From assembly GCA_051294375.1 (NCBI GenBank), contig CM119269.1, positions 13,300,790 through 13,364,789 on the forward strand: DNA of 64,000 nt, read 5' to 3'. Source of the stretch: Paraspadella gotoi (Eukaryota; Chaetognatha). The first letter of the stretch is position 1; each line of letters begins with the position of its first letter. A program made the position numbers and the translations under genes. The notes beneath the pieces are model-generated. The model was not told where the DNA came from. It worked only from the letters and a program-made list of their open reading frames with translations, and searched no databases. Shown one piece after another: positions 22,090 to 34,124 of the stretch.

Positions 22090-23094
22090 ATGAAATCCTC
22101 AACGGGTTTGGCGACGGCGTTTGCGATTGCGACCGTGGGGATCTTCATTGGCATCTGCGATGGATCTTGGAAGTGAGTTCGTTCACGATGACCTCACCCT
22201 TCTTTAAGGGGAGAATGGTGTGAGGGGAGGAGGAGGAGGAGGAGGAGGAGGATTTTTGTTTTCTTCTGGATTAGAGAAAAGGATTTTTTTTTCTTTTCTT
22301 TTTTTTCCCTTTTTTTTGTTTTGAGAAAGTAGAGCTAAACTTTTTTATGGCTTTAAACAGTGTGGAGTGTGTAGTGTGGGAGAAGGAATTTATTTTGGCA
22401 AGTGACGTGGTTTAGGTTGGAATCGTTTTTATTCTTTATTCGCTATACCAAAAATGATGAAAATGTTAATTATTTTACTTTTTTATTTGTTTAGAAATTA
22501 GAAATATTTTGAAGGACGTAGAAATTTTAAATCTCGATATTGAATAAAAAACAAAGCAAAATCCCTAAAGTTTTCATCATTTTATTTATGAGTAACAAAG
22601 ACCAAAAACATTTCAAATTGAAAAAAAAATTAAGTCATTCCTAATTTTCTTCAACTAACAAAAACCAAAAAAAAAGAAAAATATTTTCTGAGAAAAAGGA
22701 AATCGGGAAGAAAAATGAAAAAAGAAAATTGAAGGTGGGGAGAAGGGAAAACACACGTGGTCAAGTAAAGTAAAGTAAAAATAAAGTAAAATAAAGTAAG
22801 GTAAGTAAAGTAAAGTTAAATAAAGAAAAATAAAGTAAAGTAAGTAAAGTAAAATAAAGTAAAGTAAGTAAAGTAAGTAAAGTAAAATAAAGTAAAGTAA
22901 GTAATGTAAGTAAAGTAAGTAAAGTAAGTAAAGTAAAGTAAAGTAAAGTAAAGTAAAGTAAAGTAATGTAAAGTAAAGTAAAGTAAAGTAAAGTAAAGTA
23001 AGGTAAATAAATAAAAAAAAATAAATAAATAAATAATTAAATTAATAAATAAATAAATAATAATAAATAATAATAAATAGTAAATAAAGTAAAA

Positions 23095-23133
<39 letters not shown>

Positions 23134-26100
23134 ATTCGTATTTAAATACAATCCGAAAAGTAAGAGTGAAGTGGAGAGAAAGGACTTTCCTTAATTTTAA
23201 GTTATTAATTTCTTCTCTCCAATTATTATTTATTCCGTTCAATAAAACGCTTTTCGGTCTGTCTGTCAGTCTCTCAATTATTGTCCAGTATCGTTTATGA
23301 AAAAAAAGCTTAGAAAGAGGAAAGTTTTATGGATAGAGGTTTTATTATCTAAATTTCTGAGCTCGAATAAAAAAAATAGGAAAAAGAAAACGAAGAGAAA
23401 GAAGAGTAGCAGGAGAAGCAGCAGGAGAAGAAGCAGGTGGAGCAGCGGGAGAAGCAGCAATTTTTCTTACCTTTATAACCTCTAAATTTTTCTTTTCATT
23501 CATTCTACTCCTTTCCTCACTTTTCCGTGTTTCTCACCTCTTTCTCTTCTCCTTTCCTTTTCCCTTCAATTTCCCACTTTCCTCCCTCCACGCCCCGACC
23601 TCCGACCTCCTACCTCCGACCTCCGATCTCCGACTTCCGACCTCCACTCCGACCAGTTACGACGATAGGGATTGGGGTGGCGACTGCAAGAAGCAGAGGC
23701 AATCGCCGGTCAACATCGAAACAAAATACACGAAGCACGAAGATTGGGAACCTGTTGAATTGAGTGGATGCGACTTTACTAAAGGTAAAAATCTTGTGAA
23801 TGAACAGTTGTACCGAGAGGTCATAAACTGATGGATAGACTCAATGAGCCACCGGGCTACAGATTTAAGACACAATAGCGATTAATCCACTGTTACATTG
23901 GAAGAACTTGATAATGATAGTTTAACCAAAAGACCACACGCCTTTTTGTGAAAATTTAACATTTGTTTTTGTTTATTTATTTGTATGACGCTCTACCTTT
24001 TGTTTAGTCACAATGACAGTGACGCTCTACCTCTGGTTTATTAACAGTAATTACTATGTTTTACCTTTTGTTTATGTACAATGACGATGACGCTCTACCA
24101 TTTGTTTATTTTGTGACAATGATTAAGTATTTAAATTGACAATGATTCTCTACCTTTTGTTTTATTACAGTGAAGATCAAGCTCGATCCAGGCAAAGGAT
24201 TAAAGTTTGAGGGAGACGATTTTTCAAACTGCAAACTGAAAAAAGCCGGATTATCCAAAGTTTATAAGTTAGGACAATTCCATTTCCACTGGAAGAAAGG
24301 AAGCACGGTGAGAAGGGAGTGAAATTGTTTGGGCTCTATTTTTTGAAAGCGCCTCATTTCTGTTCAGAATTCTTTAACTTAATTTTAAATAAACTATTTA
24401 ACCATAATCTTTTTCCAAATACTTCTCACAATCTTTAATCCCAAACTATATTTTTAAACCAAATCCGAAACCTAACTCTGCATACTAATCTAACCTCATC
24501 CATATCTTAATCCCTAACTTAATCCCTAACTTAATCTCTAACTTAATCGATAACCTAATCCCTATCTTAATCTTAATCTAACCTAATCCCTATCTTAATC
24601 CCTAACTTAATCCTTTGACTTAAAAATTTATTTAATTATAAAATCGGGCGCTTTTATAATATATGGCCAGTATTTGATTGCCTCATTAAAAACCTTTTCA
24701 CGAGGAAGGCGTTTGTAGTACAAACGTGAACGATTTACTCGCGGTTAAATTTTGAACTCGGATAAAGATATTTCTTTATTCAGGGTTGCGGTGCTAAAGG
24801 TTCGGAACATACTGTCAACGGAATGTCATATCCTTTGGAGGGACACTTTGTTTTTTACGATGAGTGAGTGAATTTTGGTGAAATATACGTACATTAAACT
24901 TAAATCTGGAACTTAAATATACATGTATGGTGGACTAAAATCCACCAACCGTTCATCAGCGGCCATTGGTGCCGGAAGCAAGTCATTCGCCTCCCAACTC
25001 AAAGGTCCGGGGTTCTAGCCCTTGGGTGTCTAGCAGTAAAGAGGGTCGGGTCGCTTAACCCGCCTGTAACACAGCCTGATCCGAAGCTCAGGGACTGCTT
25101 ATATTGAACGGTTCTGTCACTTACATATAACAATAATTACTGTCTCTTCACATGTATTTTTACAAAAACTCTTCCTTATTGCTGGTTTTTATTTTTTTTA
25201 AATTTTGATAGTCATGTTAAAAATAAACACAATGTACCAAATAATAAATCTCTAAAAGGCGTGTCTCTTCTCATTTTTACAGCGCTCGGGACAACCTTAC
25301 AGCGGCGCTAGAAAGCGGACAAGGCGACGCCCTCGCCGTCATTGGCATCTTTTATATGAATACGGCGGACAGCGTTCCACCGCACTTTGAGAAGATCCAG
25401 AATGCGCTCGGTTGCTTCATAAGCCAAACCTGTTAGTCAATTGGAGTAGTGTCACGTCTGGAATGCCTTTTTTTTTACCCGCTCCTTTCCCTATATTCTC
25501 AGCTATTATATATATGAAAATTTGCAAATTACTTGTTTCACTATTTTCTATTTTTATATTTTATGAAGGATTTAGTATTTAATCTTATTATTTAATCAAA
25601 TATATATTGCTTTCTTTCTTAAACATGTTTTATTTATCTAATAATTCAATTTGGGTAGGGGAAGTCAGTGTTGTCTTCTGGAAATAGAGGGAGCATCTAT
25701 ACAACACAAGGTTAGATTACTATCTGTCCTAGTTTTCTAATAGATATCACACATCATTTCTGTTAGAAAGTCATTAATGAAAAATCATAATATCTAAGAG
25801 GCTGAACAGAAAGGGGTGGGAATGGATATATAATGGATATAATGGATATAATGGATATATAATTATATATACCCTCATAGTCTTTTTTTAAAATTTAGAA
25901 TCTCTATAATATTTATTTAACTAAGTAGCCGCATTCCTCTCGCAGTTTCAATAATTTTGTATGGATTTATTAAAGAACTAGGCTAAGAATCTTAGTATCT
26001 AAGAATCTTAGTAAGATAATATTTTCCCCGATATTTTTACTAGGTACCACCAAGGAGGTTGATCTTTCCGGGGAAACCGTTCAAAACTTTTTGCCCGAGA

Positions 26101-28104
26101 AAATAAACGATTATTATCGATACGAGGGAAGCCTAACGACGCCGACTTGCAATGAGCAGGTGCATATGGATGAGTTTGCTTTCTGCTCCTTTTTAGTCGG
26201 ATCTGCTTACTCATCTTGTCGGTTCGTCGGTCCCACCCTAAAATATTGTCGGTAAATCATTTATATCATATCAAAATCGAAGAATGAGAAATTGTAAAAA
26301 AAAACGTCCGTACGTCCGTCTATCTGCCTGTCTTTCTGTCTGAAGGTCAGTCCCACCTTAGCATTGAACTCCAATTACTCGTGATTGGATGGATGGATTA
26401 GAATAAAATTTTGTGTGTGGGTAGAGAACTGTGTGATTGAGATATAAAGTTTCGATAGAATCGTGCGATTGTAAATGAGTTTAAGTGGAAAAAATATCAT
26501 CTTTGTATCTTTTTACTTACATTAACTCATAATTATTCCAATTATTTATAATTGAATCTATGAATTAAGATGAAATTTTGTGTATGGGTAGGAAAGTGTT
26601 TGAATGAGCTGGGTATAAAGTTTCGATGGAATCGGGCGAGTGTAAATTGGGTTAAATGGAAAAAAAACATAAGTCACATTAACTTGAATCTTTTTACTAA
26701 TTTTAACCCATTATTGGATGGATAGATTGAAATGAAATTTTGTGTGTGGATAGGTAAGTTTGTGATTAAGCAGGTTATAAAGTTTCGATGGAATTGAGGA
26801 GTGGAAATGAGTTTGCATTGAAAAAACCAAAGTCAAGTTGACTTAAATTTTTATTATATGCTTACTCATAAAAGTCTTAATTAATTAATTAAATAATTAT
26901 TTTAATTAATTAATTAACTAATGTAAAAAATGATGAAAGTTAAAAAAATGATGCAAGTTAAAAAAATGATGCAAGTTGAAAAAATTATTCGAAAATGATG
27001 CAAAAATGATGCAAATTTAATAAATGATGCAAATTGAAAAAATGATAGAAATTGAAAAAATGATGCAAATTGAAAAAATGATGAGTGTAAAAAAATGATG
27101 CAAATTAAAAAAAATTATGCGAGTTGAAAAAATGATGCGAGATGAGAAAACTTAAAACTTACTTAATTCTGTATTTAAGTTGAAATGGGGGGCTTTTGGA
27201 AAATATATATAAGGGATAATATATACACGGGGTTAACCACTAGTTTCTCCAAAATTTGGTATCCTCTCTCACACATTTTTTCCCCTTTCTCACTTATCAG
27301 GTGATATGGACGGTGATGTCTACACCCAAATTGATCTACATCTCTGCCTTGAAAGCCATTCACGAGGCGGGAAGCGTTTTCGAACCTCAACTACAGAGAA
27401 ACGCAGCCGCTCAACGGAAGAGAGGTGAGAGAGAGAGGGAAGGGAGAGAGAGAGAGAGAGAGAGAGAGAAGGGTGAGAGTGAAGGGGAGTGGGAGAGAGG
27501 AGGAGAGAGAGGGGAGAAAGAGAGAGGAGAAGTGAGAGAGAGAGATAGAGATAAAGGGAGAGAATGAAAGAGAGAGGGGAGAGAGAGAGAGGGGAGAGGG
27601 AGAGAGAAAGGAGGAGAGAGAGGGGGAGAGAGAGAGAGAGACGAGAACGAGAGAGAGATAGAGAGAGAGAGATAAAGGGAGAGAGTAAAATAGAGAGAGA
27701 GCGAGAGATAAAGGGAGAGAGAGAGAAAAAAAAAGCAAGGAAGGTGAGATGGAAAGAGAGAGAAGAAGGAAGAGGAAGGAAGGAGATAAAAGTGAAAAAG
27801 AGAAGGAGAGAGAAGAGAAGGAGAAAGAAAGGGAGAATGAGTGGTTGGAGCGAGAGAGAGTAGGTAAGGGAGAGAAAGTAAGTGTGGAAGAGGGAGAGAG
27901 CGAGAGGTGGGAGGGAGCGAGAGTGTGAGACAGGGATGTGATCGGAAAATTATAAAATTTCTTTGGTTGCTCGGTTTAAACTGTCAAATGTATTGATAGG
28001 CCTTTCAACTGAGCAACTAGTTTGTTAACAATTTTGAATTCATTTTAAAACTCTAATAACTCGGTACAATTTCGTTATTCAATTCAGATTACATGCGTCG
28101 GTAA
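22090..28104 (+). CDS. Alpha carbonic anhydrase, secreted form
   Basis: Zinc enzyme for CO2 hydration. Exons 22090-22172, 23657-23784, 24171-24307, 24784-24863, 25283-25431, 26044-26159, 27301-27424 and 28088-28104; all phases agree, giving 277 residues. Exon 1 is a signal peptide (ATAFAIATVGIFIGICDG). Then come WGGDCKKQRQSPVNI (substrate-fold start), LGQFHFHW with the first two zinc histidines, GSEHTVNG with the Glu of the proton relay, PLEGHFVFY with the third zinc histidine, and YEGSLTTPTC with the active-site Thr. The Cys in GGDC and in TPTC match the disulfide of secreted isoforms. The His64 proton-shuttle position appears lost: the matching stretch is GKGLKFEGDD. The last exon in this frame ends RDYMRR. 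Introns carry a SINE-like element, family B and family C elements and minisatellites. Very likely an active extracellular enzyme, perhaps slower without His64. Confidence 0.92.
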
Positions 28105-28198
28105 ATGTCATTCGGGGGCGTCGTCGTCGTCTGAAAGCGCCGTCGTCGTCACCGTCCTCGCCGCCGTCGCGGCTTTCCTCGCGGGGCGCCATCTTTGA
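22090..28198 (+). CDS. Alpha carbonic anhydrase, possible GPI-anchored form
   Basis: Same gene, read with another 5' splice site in exon 7. Using GAA/GTGAGA at 27532 (phase 0) rather than AGAG/GTGAGA at 27425 (phase 1) joins exon 8 in the frame ITCVGKCHSGASSSSESA followed by an 18-residue hydrophobic end (VVVTVLAAVAAFLAGRHL) and TGA at 28196-28198. This is the classic layout of a GPI signal: small-residue cleavage site after a Ser-rich spacer, then a hydrophobic C-terminus. It adds ~36 Arg/Glu/Gly residues from the GA tract; total 344 residues. The peptide quality of this frame suggests that it is, or was, the true C-terminus. Which form is made cannot be decided without transcripts. Confidence 0.5.
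22205..22760 (+). other. Carbonic anhydrase intron 1, first part
   Basis: GGA repeats at 22227-22252, T-rich runs, otherwise nothing recognisable. Confidence 0.5.
22763..23134 (+). repeat. (AAAGT)n and (AAAT)n arrays in intron 1
   Basis: AAGTA/AAAGT pentanucleotide array at 22763-23005 with AAAATA variants, then AAAT tetranucleotides to 23134. Minus-strand frames made of Tyr/Phe/Leu/Ile across it are artefacts. Confidence 0.95.
23985..24170 (+). repeat. ~34-bp minisatellite ending in the exon 3 splice site
   Basis: About five units around ACGCTCTACCTTTTGTTTA followed by ACAATGA. The last unit (CTCTACCTTTTGTTTTATTACAG) supplies the polypyrimidine tract and AG of carbonic anhydrase exon 3. 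Confidence 0.75.
24331..24655 (+). mobile_element. Dispersed repeat family B, copy 2
   Basis: GAAAGCGCCTCATTT at 24345 and AAATCGGGCGCTTTT at 24641-24655 form an inverted repeat with about two mismatches. The interior holds a degenerate 12-14-bp array TTAATCCCTAAC (about 24500-24615). Related to 2388-2604. Looks like a MITE, sitting in intron 3. Confidence 0.6.
24946..25140 (+). mobile_element. tRNA-derived SINE-like element in intron 4
   Basis: ATTGGTGCCGGAAGCAAG, then ATTCGCCTCCCAACTCAAAGG and CCGGGGTTCTAGCCC resemble the D-arm, anticodon arm and T-arm (B box GGTTCTAGCCC) of a tRNA. The 3' half has no such structure. No second copy of this one was noticed in the window. Confidence 0.5.
25440..26040 (+). 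other. Carbonic anhydrase intron 5
   Basis: A+T-rich, with a short ATATAATGG tandem at 25828-25860. Nothing else recognised. Confidence 0.5.
26189..27135 (-). mobile_element. Family C element, longest copy, in intron 6
   Basis: Reverse orientation. From its 3' end: TTTTTAGTCGGATCTGCTTA (26189 on), a region with CGTCCGTACGTCCG and GTCTGTCTG-like sequence, three ~150-bp units (each with the reverse of CGAAACTTTATA and CACAAAATTTCA) at about 26370-26520, 26540-26690 and 26700-26870, a TTAATTAA block, and an array of AAAAAATGATGCAAGTT units (26930-27135). No transposase frame. Confidence 0.6.
27425..27730 (+). repeat. (GA)n-rich tract at the exon 7 donor
   Basis: Impure GA/GGA tract directly after, and partly inside, the possible ends of carbonic anhydrase exon 7. 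It contains several GTGAG donors (27425, about 27470, 27532). Confidence 0.85.
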
Positions 28199-31100
28199 GA
28201 CGGAAGAGAAGGAAAGAACAACGACAACAACAACAAAAAAATAGGGATGGAGATGAAGGAAAAGGAGGCGAAGTAAAAGAAAAGAAAGAAAAGAAAGAAA
28301 AGAAAGAAAATGAGGGCGAAGTGTGGGGACTGGGGTTATACTTAGTCGATCCGTGTCTCAATATGAGTGACAACCAAAAAAAATCCCAAGCCGTAGATAG
28401 ACAATTATTTTTTTAATATCCTTTCTATGCTTTCATTTCATTCAATATTTGACGTTGATCCCTAATTAATTAAGTTAATTAATTAAATTAATTAAGTTAT
28501 TCGTTGTGAGTGATTGGTCGGCTCTTTTTTGATCAGATAACTAATTGAAAATTTTATTCGTAAATCATTAAAATTATCAAAATATATAATATATACCATG
28601 AGTTAAAAATGTTATTTAGAGATAATTACTAAGGCGGGCCAGAATTTTACATTTTTTACAATATGAAAAATTCTGTAATAAAAGTCTTTTGTCCTTTTAC
28701 AACCAAATTTACTTATGATGTTAGATTTTGATTAAATTCATTTTCCTCATGCATGGAAGCATTTTAATATTTAACAATATATAAGAAATGCTTAAAAAAA
28801 TTTTAGGAAATTTAAATTTTAAAAAATAGATTTTAATAAAGATTAAAAAGTTATATTAAGGTTAGTACTACAAATTTAAAAAATTTCAATGATAAATTGG
28901 CTAAAATTTTAAGAAACTTTAAAAAATCATCATTATCATCATCATTCATTAGTTTTATAATTTTTGTTAATTTTCATAGTCAAATCATTAAAATTTCAAG
29001 AAGTTGTAATAATAACCTTCATTTAACTTTTGAAGCTCTATCAGAATCCGTTAAAAAAAATTAAAATATATTAAAAAAAAATTGATATTATATAGTATTT
29101 GGATAATATAAAATAACTTCCATGCGTTTAACTATAAGATAAATCTTAAATTTTTTTTATTTTTATGATCTTTAATAAACACACTAACAATATTTATACC
29201 GGACTTCTGTTAGTTTGTAACCTGTTCCGCCTTAATAATTGCTGTTGATTCATTTACGGTTTCAAATAGACGATTAACAAAAAAGTCAAACAATTCTTTA
29301 AATAAAGATATATATATCTAAAAAAGTCAAACACTCCTTTAAATAGAGTTATAACCGTTATTAGTTTAAATTACGATTTTTTTGGCGTCACTGATTTTGA
29401 CTTATGGATTTTATTTAGGCAAAGATTATTTCTTACTAAGATTAGAACAATATTTTTCTTACCGTAGAAAGCAATGTAAATTATTAAATTTATAAAAAAA
29501 ATAATTATTCTGTGAAATGAGTTTAATTACGGTCGCAATTTTAATCGTATAAAGAAATTTTTTTTCTCCTGATCATCGGTATTTTTCGTGAGAGAATATT
29601 TACTGCGGAAATTGGTGATCTTTAATAATATATTAGATTCGCGGTAAGACTTTAATTTAATAAATTCAATTCAAAACAATCTTAAATTGTTTTAATAGTT
29701 CAATTAACTTGATAATAGTAAAACAACTGGTTGCTTGAAAAAAAAACTCGACCAAAAATTATGTCATTGTGTCACAGTCAAAACACCACAGACAAATTTG
29801 CATCCCCAATTTAGATTCGAGGTCTAAACTACTAACTAAATATCAAGCAATTAAAACCATTTGTAATATATGTTATGAGACTGAAACTTCCCCTTATTTC
29901 AGTTCTGCAGCGAAACTGTTCAAGTAATTTCTTAGGTTAGTTTTGGGTTAGCGTTCACAAAGTGCTTTTCTACTTTATTATAATTTATTTACACTATTTT
30001 GCTTTAATTTTGTTTTTATTTCATTCTTTTTTGTTATCTTATTTTTTTTTCATTTCTTAATTTTAATCACAGTCTTAATTTTTGGAACCTATTGTCATTT
30101 ATAAATAACAGCATTTCTTCAATAATTAGAGTAGTATTCAATTACCTGCTTACTACAAAAATAAAGCCAATGTGAAAACTTTGTATCTAAATGACATTGT
30201 AAAGTTTTGTATTTTTATTAATCTCAATAATCATCTTACAGCAAAGGCCGACAGTGATGTTACTTTAAAACAAAACAGGCTTTGAAAACGCGTCAATATG
30301 CTGTATTAAAGATTTAGAGTTTACTAAATGACGCACAACTTCATATTACGGACGGTTCTTTTTTTATTTCTTGAAACGTAATTTTATTAGTTATTTTATT
30401 CGTATTAGCTTGACCTTTGTTGCTCACTCGACACTATGTACTTACTTTCCTATGACAATACAAGTATACATGCCCATTATTCTTAGCTATCTATTATTTT
30501 CTTATTATCATTTCTAGTTATGAAATCTTTTTATATTGAGGTTAAACAAAAGGAGTGGTCTTTAGATTTTATTCAACGTCATAATTTTTTTTCAAAGGAA
30601 GTTGATCACCTGTTTACCACAAAGATAGAATGAAGGTAACAAAGGTCCCATCTTTTTCTTTTAAACTTAATTCAAACAATTTTGAAGATGATGATGATGA
30701 TGGATTCATCGACATTCATCGACATTCATCCTGTAGCCAATTCATTTGTTATGAACGATAATTTTTTTGTAATAATTTAAATTTTTAAATTTTCGAATCG
30801 TATTAGTCTAAATATATAAACAAAAGCTCAGATTTTTATCTATCAGTGAAAGCCACCGGAAAAATTTTGCGATAGAAAAAAAGGGCGTAGACATTCCTAA
30901 GTTAGCGACTAATCTGTTTACTGGGACATTAGGTATTCCTTGTCCAATAGGTTAAAAAAAATTATTTATTAATAACCAATCATAAGTTAGATTTGATCCA
31001 CACTTTTGAGGCGAAGTTTAAATTAAAGTTAATTATTTCTGGAGAGTATCGGCCCTAAGGAAGCGCCACCCCGGGCCGAAACTGCGCCAGAAACCGCGCC

Positions 31101-31690
31101 ACAATCGCGCCACAAACCGGATTTATTAGATGGACGAGCGACATTGTAACTGCGTCACAAATTAAAGTTGAGAAAATAATTGGACTTTTAGGAAAACCCT
31201 GATTGTTTAAGAAAATCTAACCTTTTAAGTTTTGGCGGAAAAAAATGACTAAAAAAAATGTTTTCCCGTGGTTAATAAAGGCGAAGAAAAATGAATAAAC
31301 ATTATTTATTTTTTTGTTTTGTTTCTACGACGACTACGTTTAAAAAAAGTTGTCAATACGAACAATTTCAACACGATATGACTTCGGTATTTAATGATAA
31401 TGGTGTATAATCACAAATGTTGTTATCACATGGAACGAAAAATTATACCGTTTTTTTTTTACTGGAGTAGGAAAATAAGTTAGAAATAAACTTAATTGAT
31501 GGTTGAACAATACGTGAGAAAAATAAACCAGATATAGAAATGGTGCGATTTATAAAAAAAAACAACAAAAAAAAAACAAAAAAAAAAAAAAAACAATCAG
31601 TCATGAGTTTAATAAAATTTCAACTATTCGCGACGAGTATCCTGCTCGGATTTTTCAAATCCAAAATCGCATATAATTTTACTTTATTAC
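28199..31690. other. Long A+T-rich intergenic stretch, no gene seen
   Basis: Purine-rich just after the carbonic anhydrase gene (AAGAAAAGAAAG at 28277-28310), then strongly A+T-rich. A GCTCTATCAGAATCC motif near 29034 recurs on the minus strand at 44110-44127, a hint of another old dispersed repeat. A small G+C-rich patch with GCGCCACAA-type repeats lies at 31060-31110. No frame of note. Confidence 0.5.
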
Positions 31691-31693
31691 AGA

Positions 31694-31694
31694 T

Positions 31695-31772
<78 letters not shown>

Positions 31773-32009
31773 GTGTGACGATATGTTTGGTCGTCGTCTC
31801 ACCGAAGCGGTGTTACGATTTCGGGGGGGGGTGTGGATAAATCAATCGAAAAATCCATTTTTAAACGTGACATAATCAATAAAATGAAAAAAATTAAAAA
31901 AGAAACTTTATCATAGTACTTATCGATGTGGAATTTGGGTTCTTGGTCTCATATTTCAAGAGAGACGCCAGTTATTTTGGCCCTTTTTTATATGTCCAAC
32001 CTAGTTTTC

Positions 32010-32103
<94 letters not shown>

Positions 32104-32125
32104 CAGAGAGACAGAGAGAGAGAGT
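31694..32125 (+). repeat. (GA)n microsatellites
   Basis: Two long GA tracts (31694-31767 and 32015-32125) in 430 bp. Confidence 0.95.
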
Positions 32126-32129
32126 CTGT

Positions 32130-32330
32130 CCGAACACTCCATTTTGTCCTTTAGAGGCCGCGAGCGCGTGCCGGGCACGATGCTGCTGCTTCGCCGCGAA
32201 GAACCCGGGCGGCGGCGCTGCGGAGGTTCGGCGTCACTGGCTCGGCTGACGCTGCTGAAGCCGCTGACGCCAAAGCGAGAAAACCCCCGCTGCAGCTGGG
32301 CCAAGGGAACTCGTGGATGTAATTGTAAAT
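32130..32330. other. G+C-rich island, unassigned
   Basis: About 200 bp rich in CpG (GGCGGCGGCGCTGCGG, GCTGACGCTGCTGAAGCCGC) in an A+T-rich setting. All frames on the plus strand are open for a time, but none gives a recognisable peptide. Could be a promoter, a first exon or a decayed repeat. Confidence 0.35.
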
Positions 32331-32519
32331 GGGAAGGCAAGGAGCTTTGCTCTCCTCTTATTTTCCACTTATTCCTGACTTAAACTATTTTTCTTATTTT
32401 TTTCTCTTGTTTTTCCCTTCAACTCTTTTCTTTCTCTTTCAATGTTTTCCTTATTTCCTCACAAACTTTTCTATTTCCCTTCATTCCTCATACCCTATTT
32501 CTACAAACTCCATCTCTCC

Positions 32520-33815
32520 TCCTCCTCCTCCTCCTCCTCCTCCTCCTCCTCCTCCTCGCTCCCCTTGCGAATTTAGACAACCGACGACGACGACAAAAAC
32601 GACGATGATGACGTGAGGCGAGCAGCGCCAAAGGAATCAGATACAGACGGCGATGGAAGATGTCAAGTTGGAATTTTGGAATCAGATGGTAGCGGAAAGA
32701 GAGAGAGAGAGACGAAAAGGATTACGATCAAGTCCCTCTCTTCCTTCTTTTAATTTTTTTCTTTTTTTTTTGGAGAAAAAACAGTCAATTCCACAAAAAG
32801 TCAAGTTAAAACATTGTCATGTTTGTTTTTTTTAGTTCACTGTTTGGCTCGCTTTGTTTCTTCTTTCGGGTTCAGAAAACTGCGACTGTTAATGCGAACA
32901 GTTTTTTTTTTTTTTGGTTTTGTTATGTTTTTTTTTTGGCACGAGTTCACACTTTTGTATACATAAATATCACGATACCTCAATAGAAGGATTAGCTGCG
33001 ATAGTTGCTTTGTTATTTGTCACTAAATAATATTATCGATTATGAAATAAAAGATTTTTACGTCGTCTGCGTCGTCGCCGTCGTTGGGAGCTTTTTCGCT
33101 TTTGGCTCGATGGGAAGGGGGGGGGGAAGTCTCATTAGGAAAGGGTTTAGACTTCAATTGATGACGTCACGTGCCTCGTCCGTTCTTGACGGAAACTCAT
33201 GACGTCATACGGTGCTAGTTTATGGTGTTTGGAGTCTTGATTATAACTTCTAACGTCATTGACATTTTTTAATATGTTTTTGCTTGATTATGATGAGTAC
33301 ACTGAACGGGAGAATGGGAGAACGGGAGAACCAACGCCGACGTCGAGAAGAGAAAGTCTTCCGGCGTTCTCCTGGCAAACGGAACGCCGGGTTCCCTCTG
33401 GCCGGCGTCAAAAGAAGGGTCTCCCGAACGCAAAAAATAAAAGAAACTCTCTGAGTGAGAAGGTCATTTTAGGGAAAATGTTGAGCAGCCAATGAAATCG
33501 ATTAACGATGTTAATTGTAAATGAGGCAGCATTCTTCCTCATGACTTGGAAGATGTTTCCTTTGTAAAACTGGATCAGAATTTCACGGTCCTCCAAAGTT
33601 GGTGAACATTCCCTTACGGTTTCTGTTTTTTATGTGTGGATCGAGACAAGGTGTGTGAAAGGAGGAGGAAGAGGAGGAGGAGGAGTAAAAGGGAGGTGGG
33701 ATGATTTGTTGCCTTTCACATCGGACAAACCCATTTGATGGATCATTGATGATGAATCTTGCAACGGAAAACTCTTGTGTTTTCCGATAATTCTCCTCTC
33801 TCTCTCTCTCTCTCC

Positions 33816-33877
<62 letters not shown>

Positions 33878-33890
33878 TGAAGTGGAGGGC
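32520..33890. other. Intergenic DNA with simple repeats and CRE octamers
   Basis: (TCC)n at 32516-32556, T-rich runs, two TGACGTCA sites (33162-33169, 33200-33207; the first overlaps CACGTG), a hairpin CCGGCGTTC/GAACGCCGG at 33361-33390 and a (CT)n tract at 33794-33878. No gene. Confidence 0.5.
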
Positions 33891-34124
33891 CAAGTGATAG
33901 AGATTAAACAAAAATAAAGAGAAAGTTAATAAAAAAAACTTGGAAGTTTGAAATTAGGTGTACGAGGTAAGTTCATAAAAAGCGTATCATTGATAAAGTT
34001 TTTAAACCAAAATAATAATTGAGATATTTAAATATTTTAGTCAAAGGGACGCCGAGATTTTCTCATCGCGCGCCTACATCACAAAGAGACCGAGAGCCGA
34101 TTAACGTGAGCTTATGAACAGTTT

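Noticed and set aside
22816-23242. Tyr/Phe/Leu-rich minus-strand ORFs that look like membrane proteins
   Set aside because: Translation of AAAGT and AAAT arrays.
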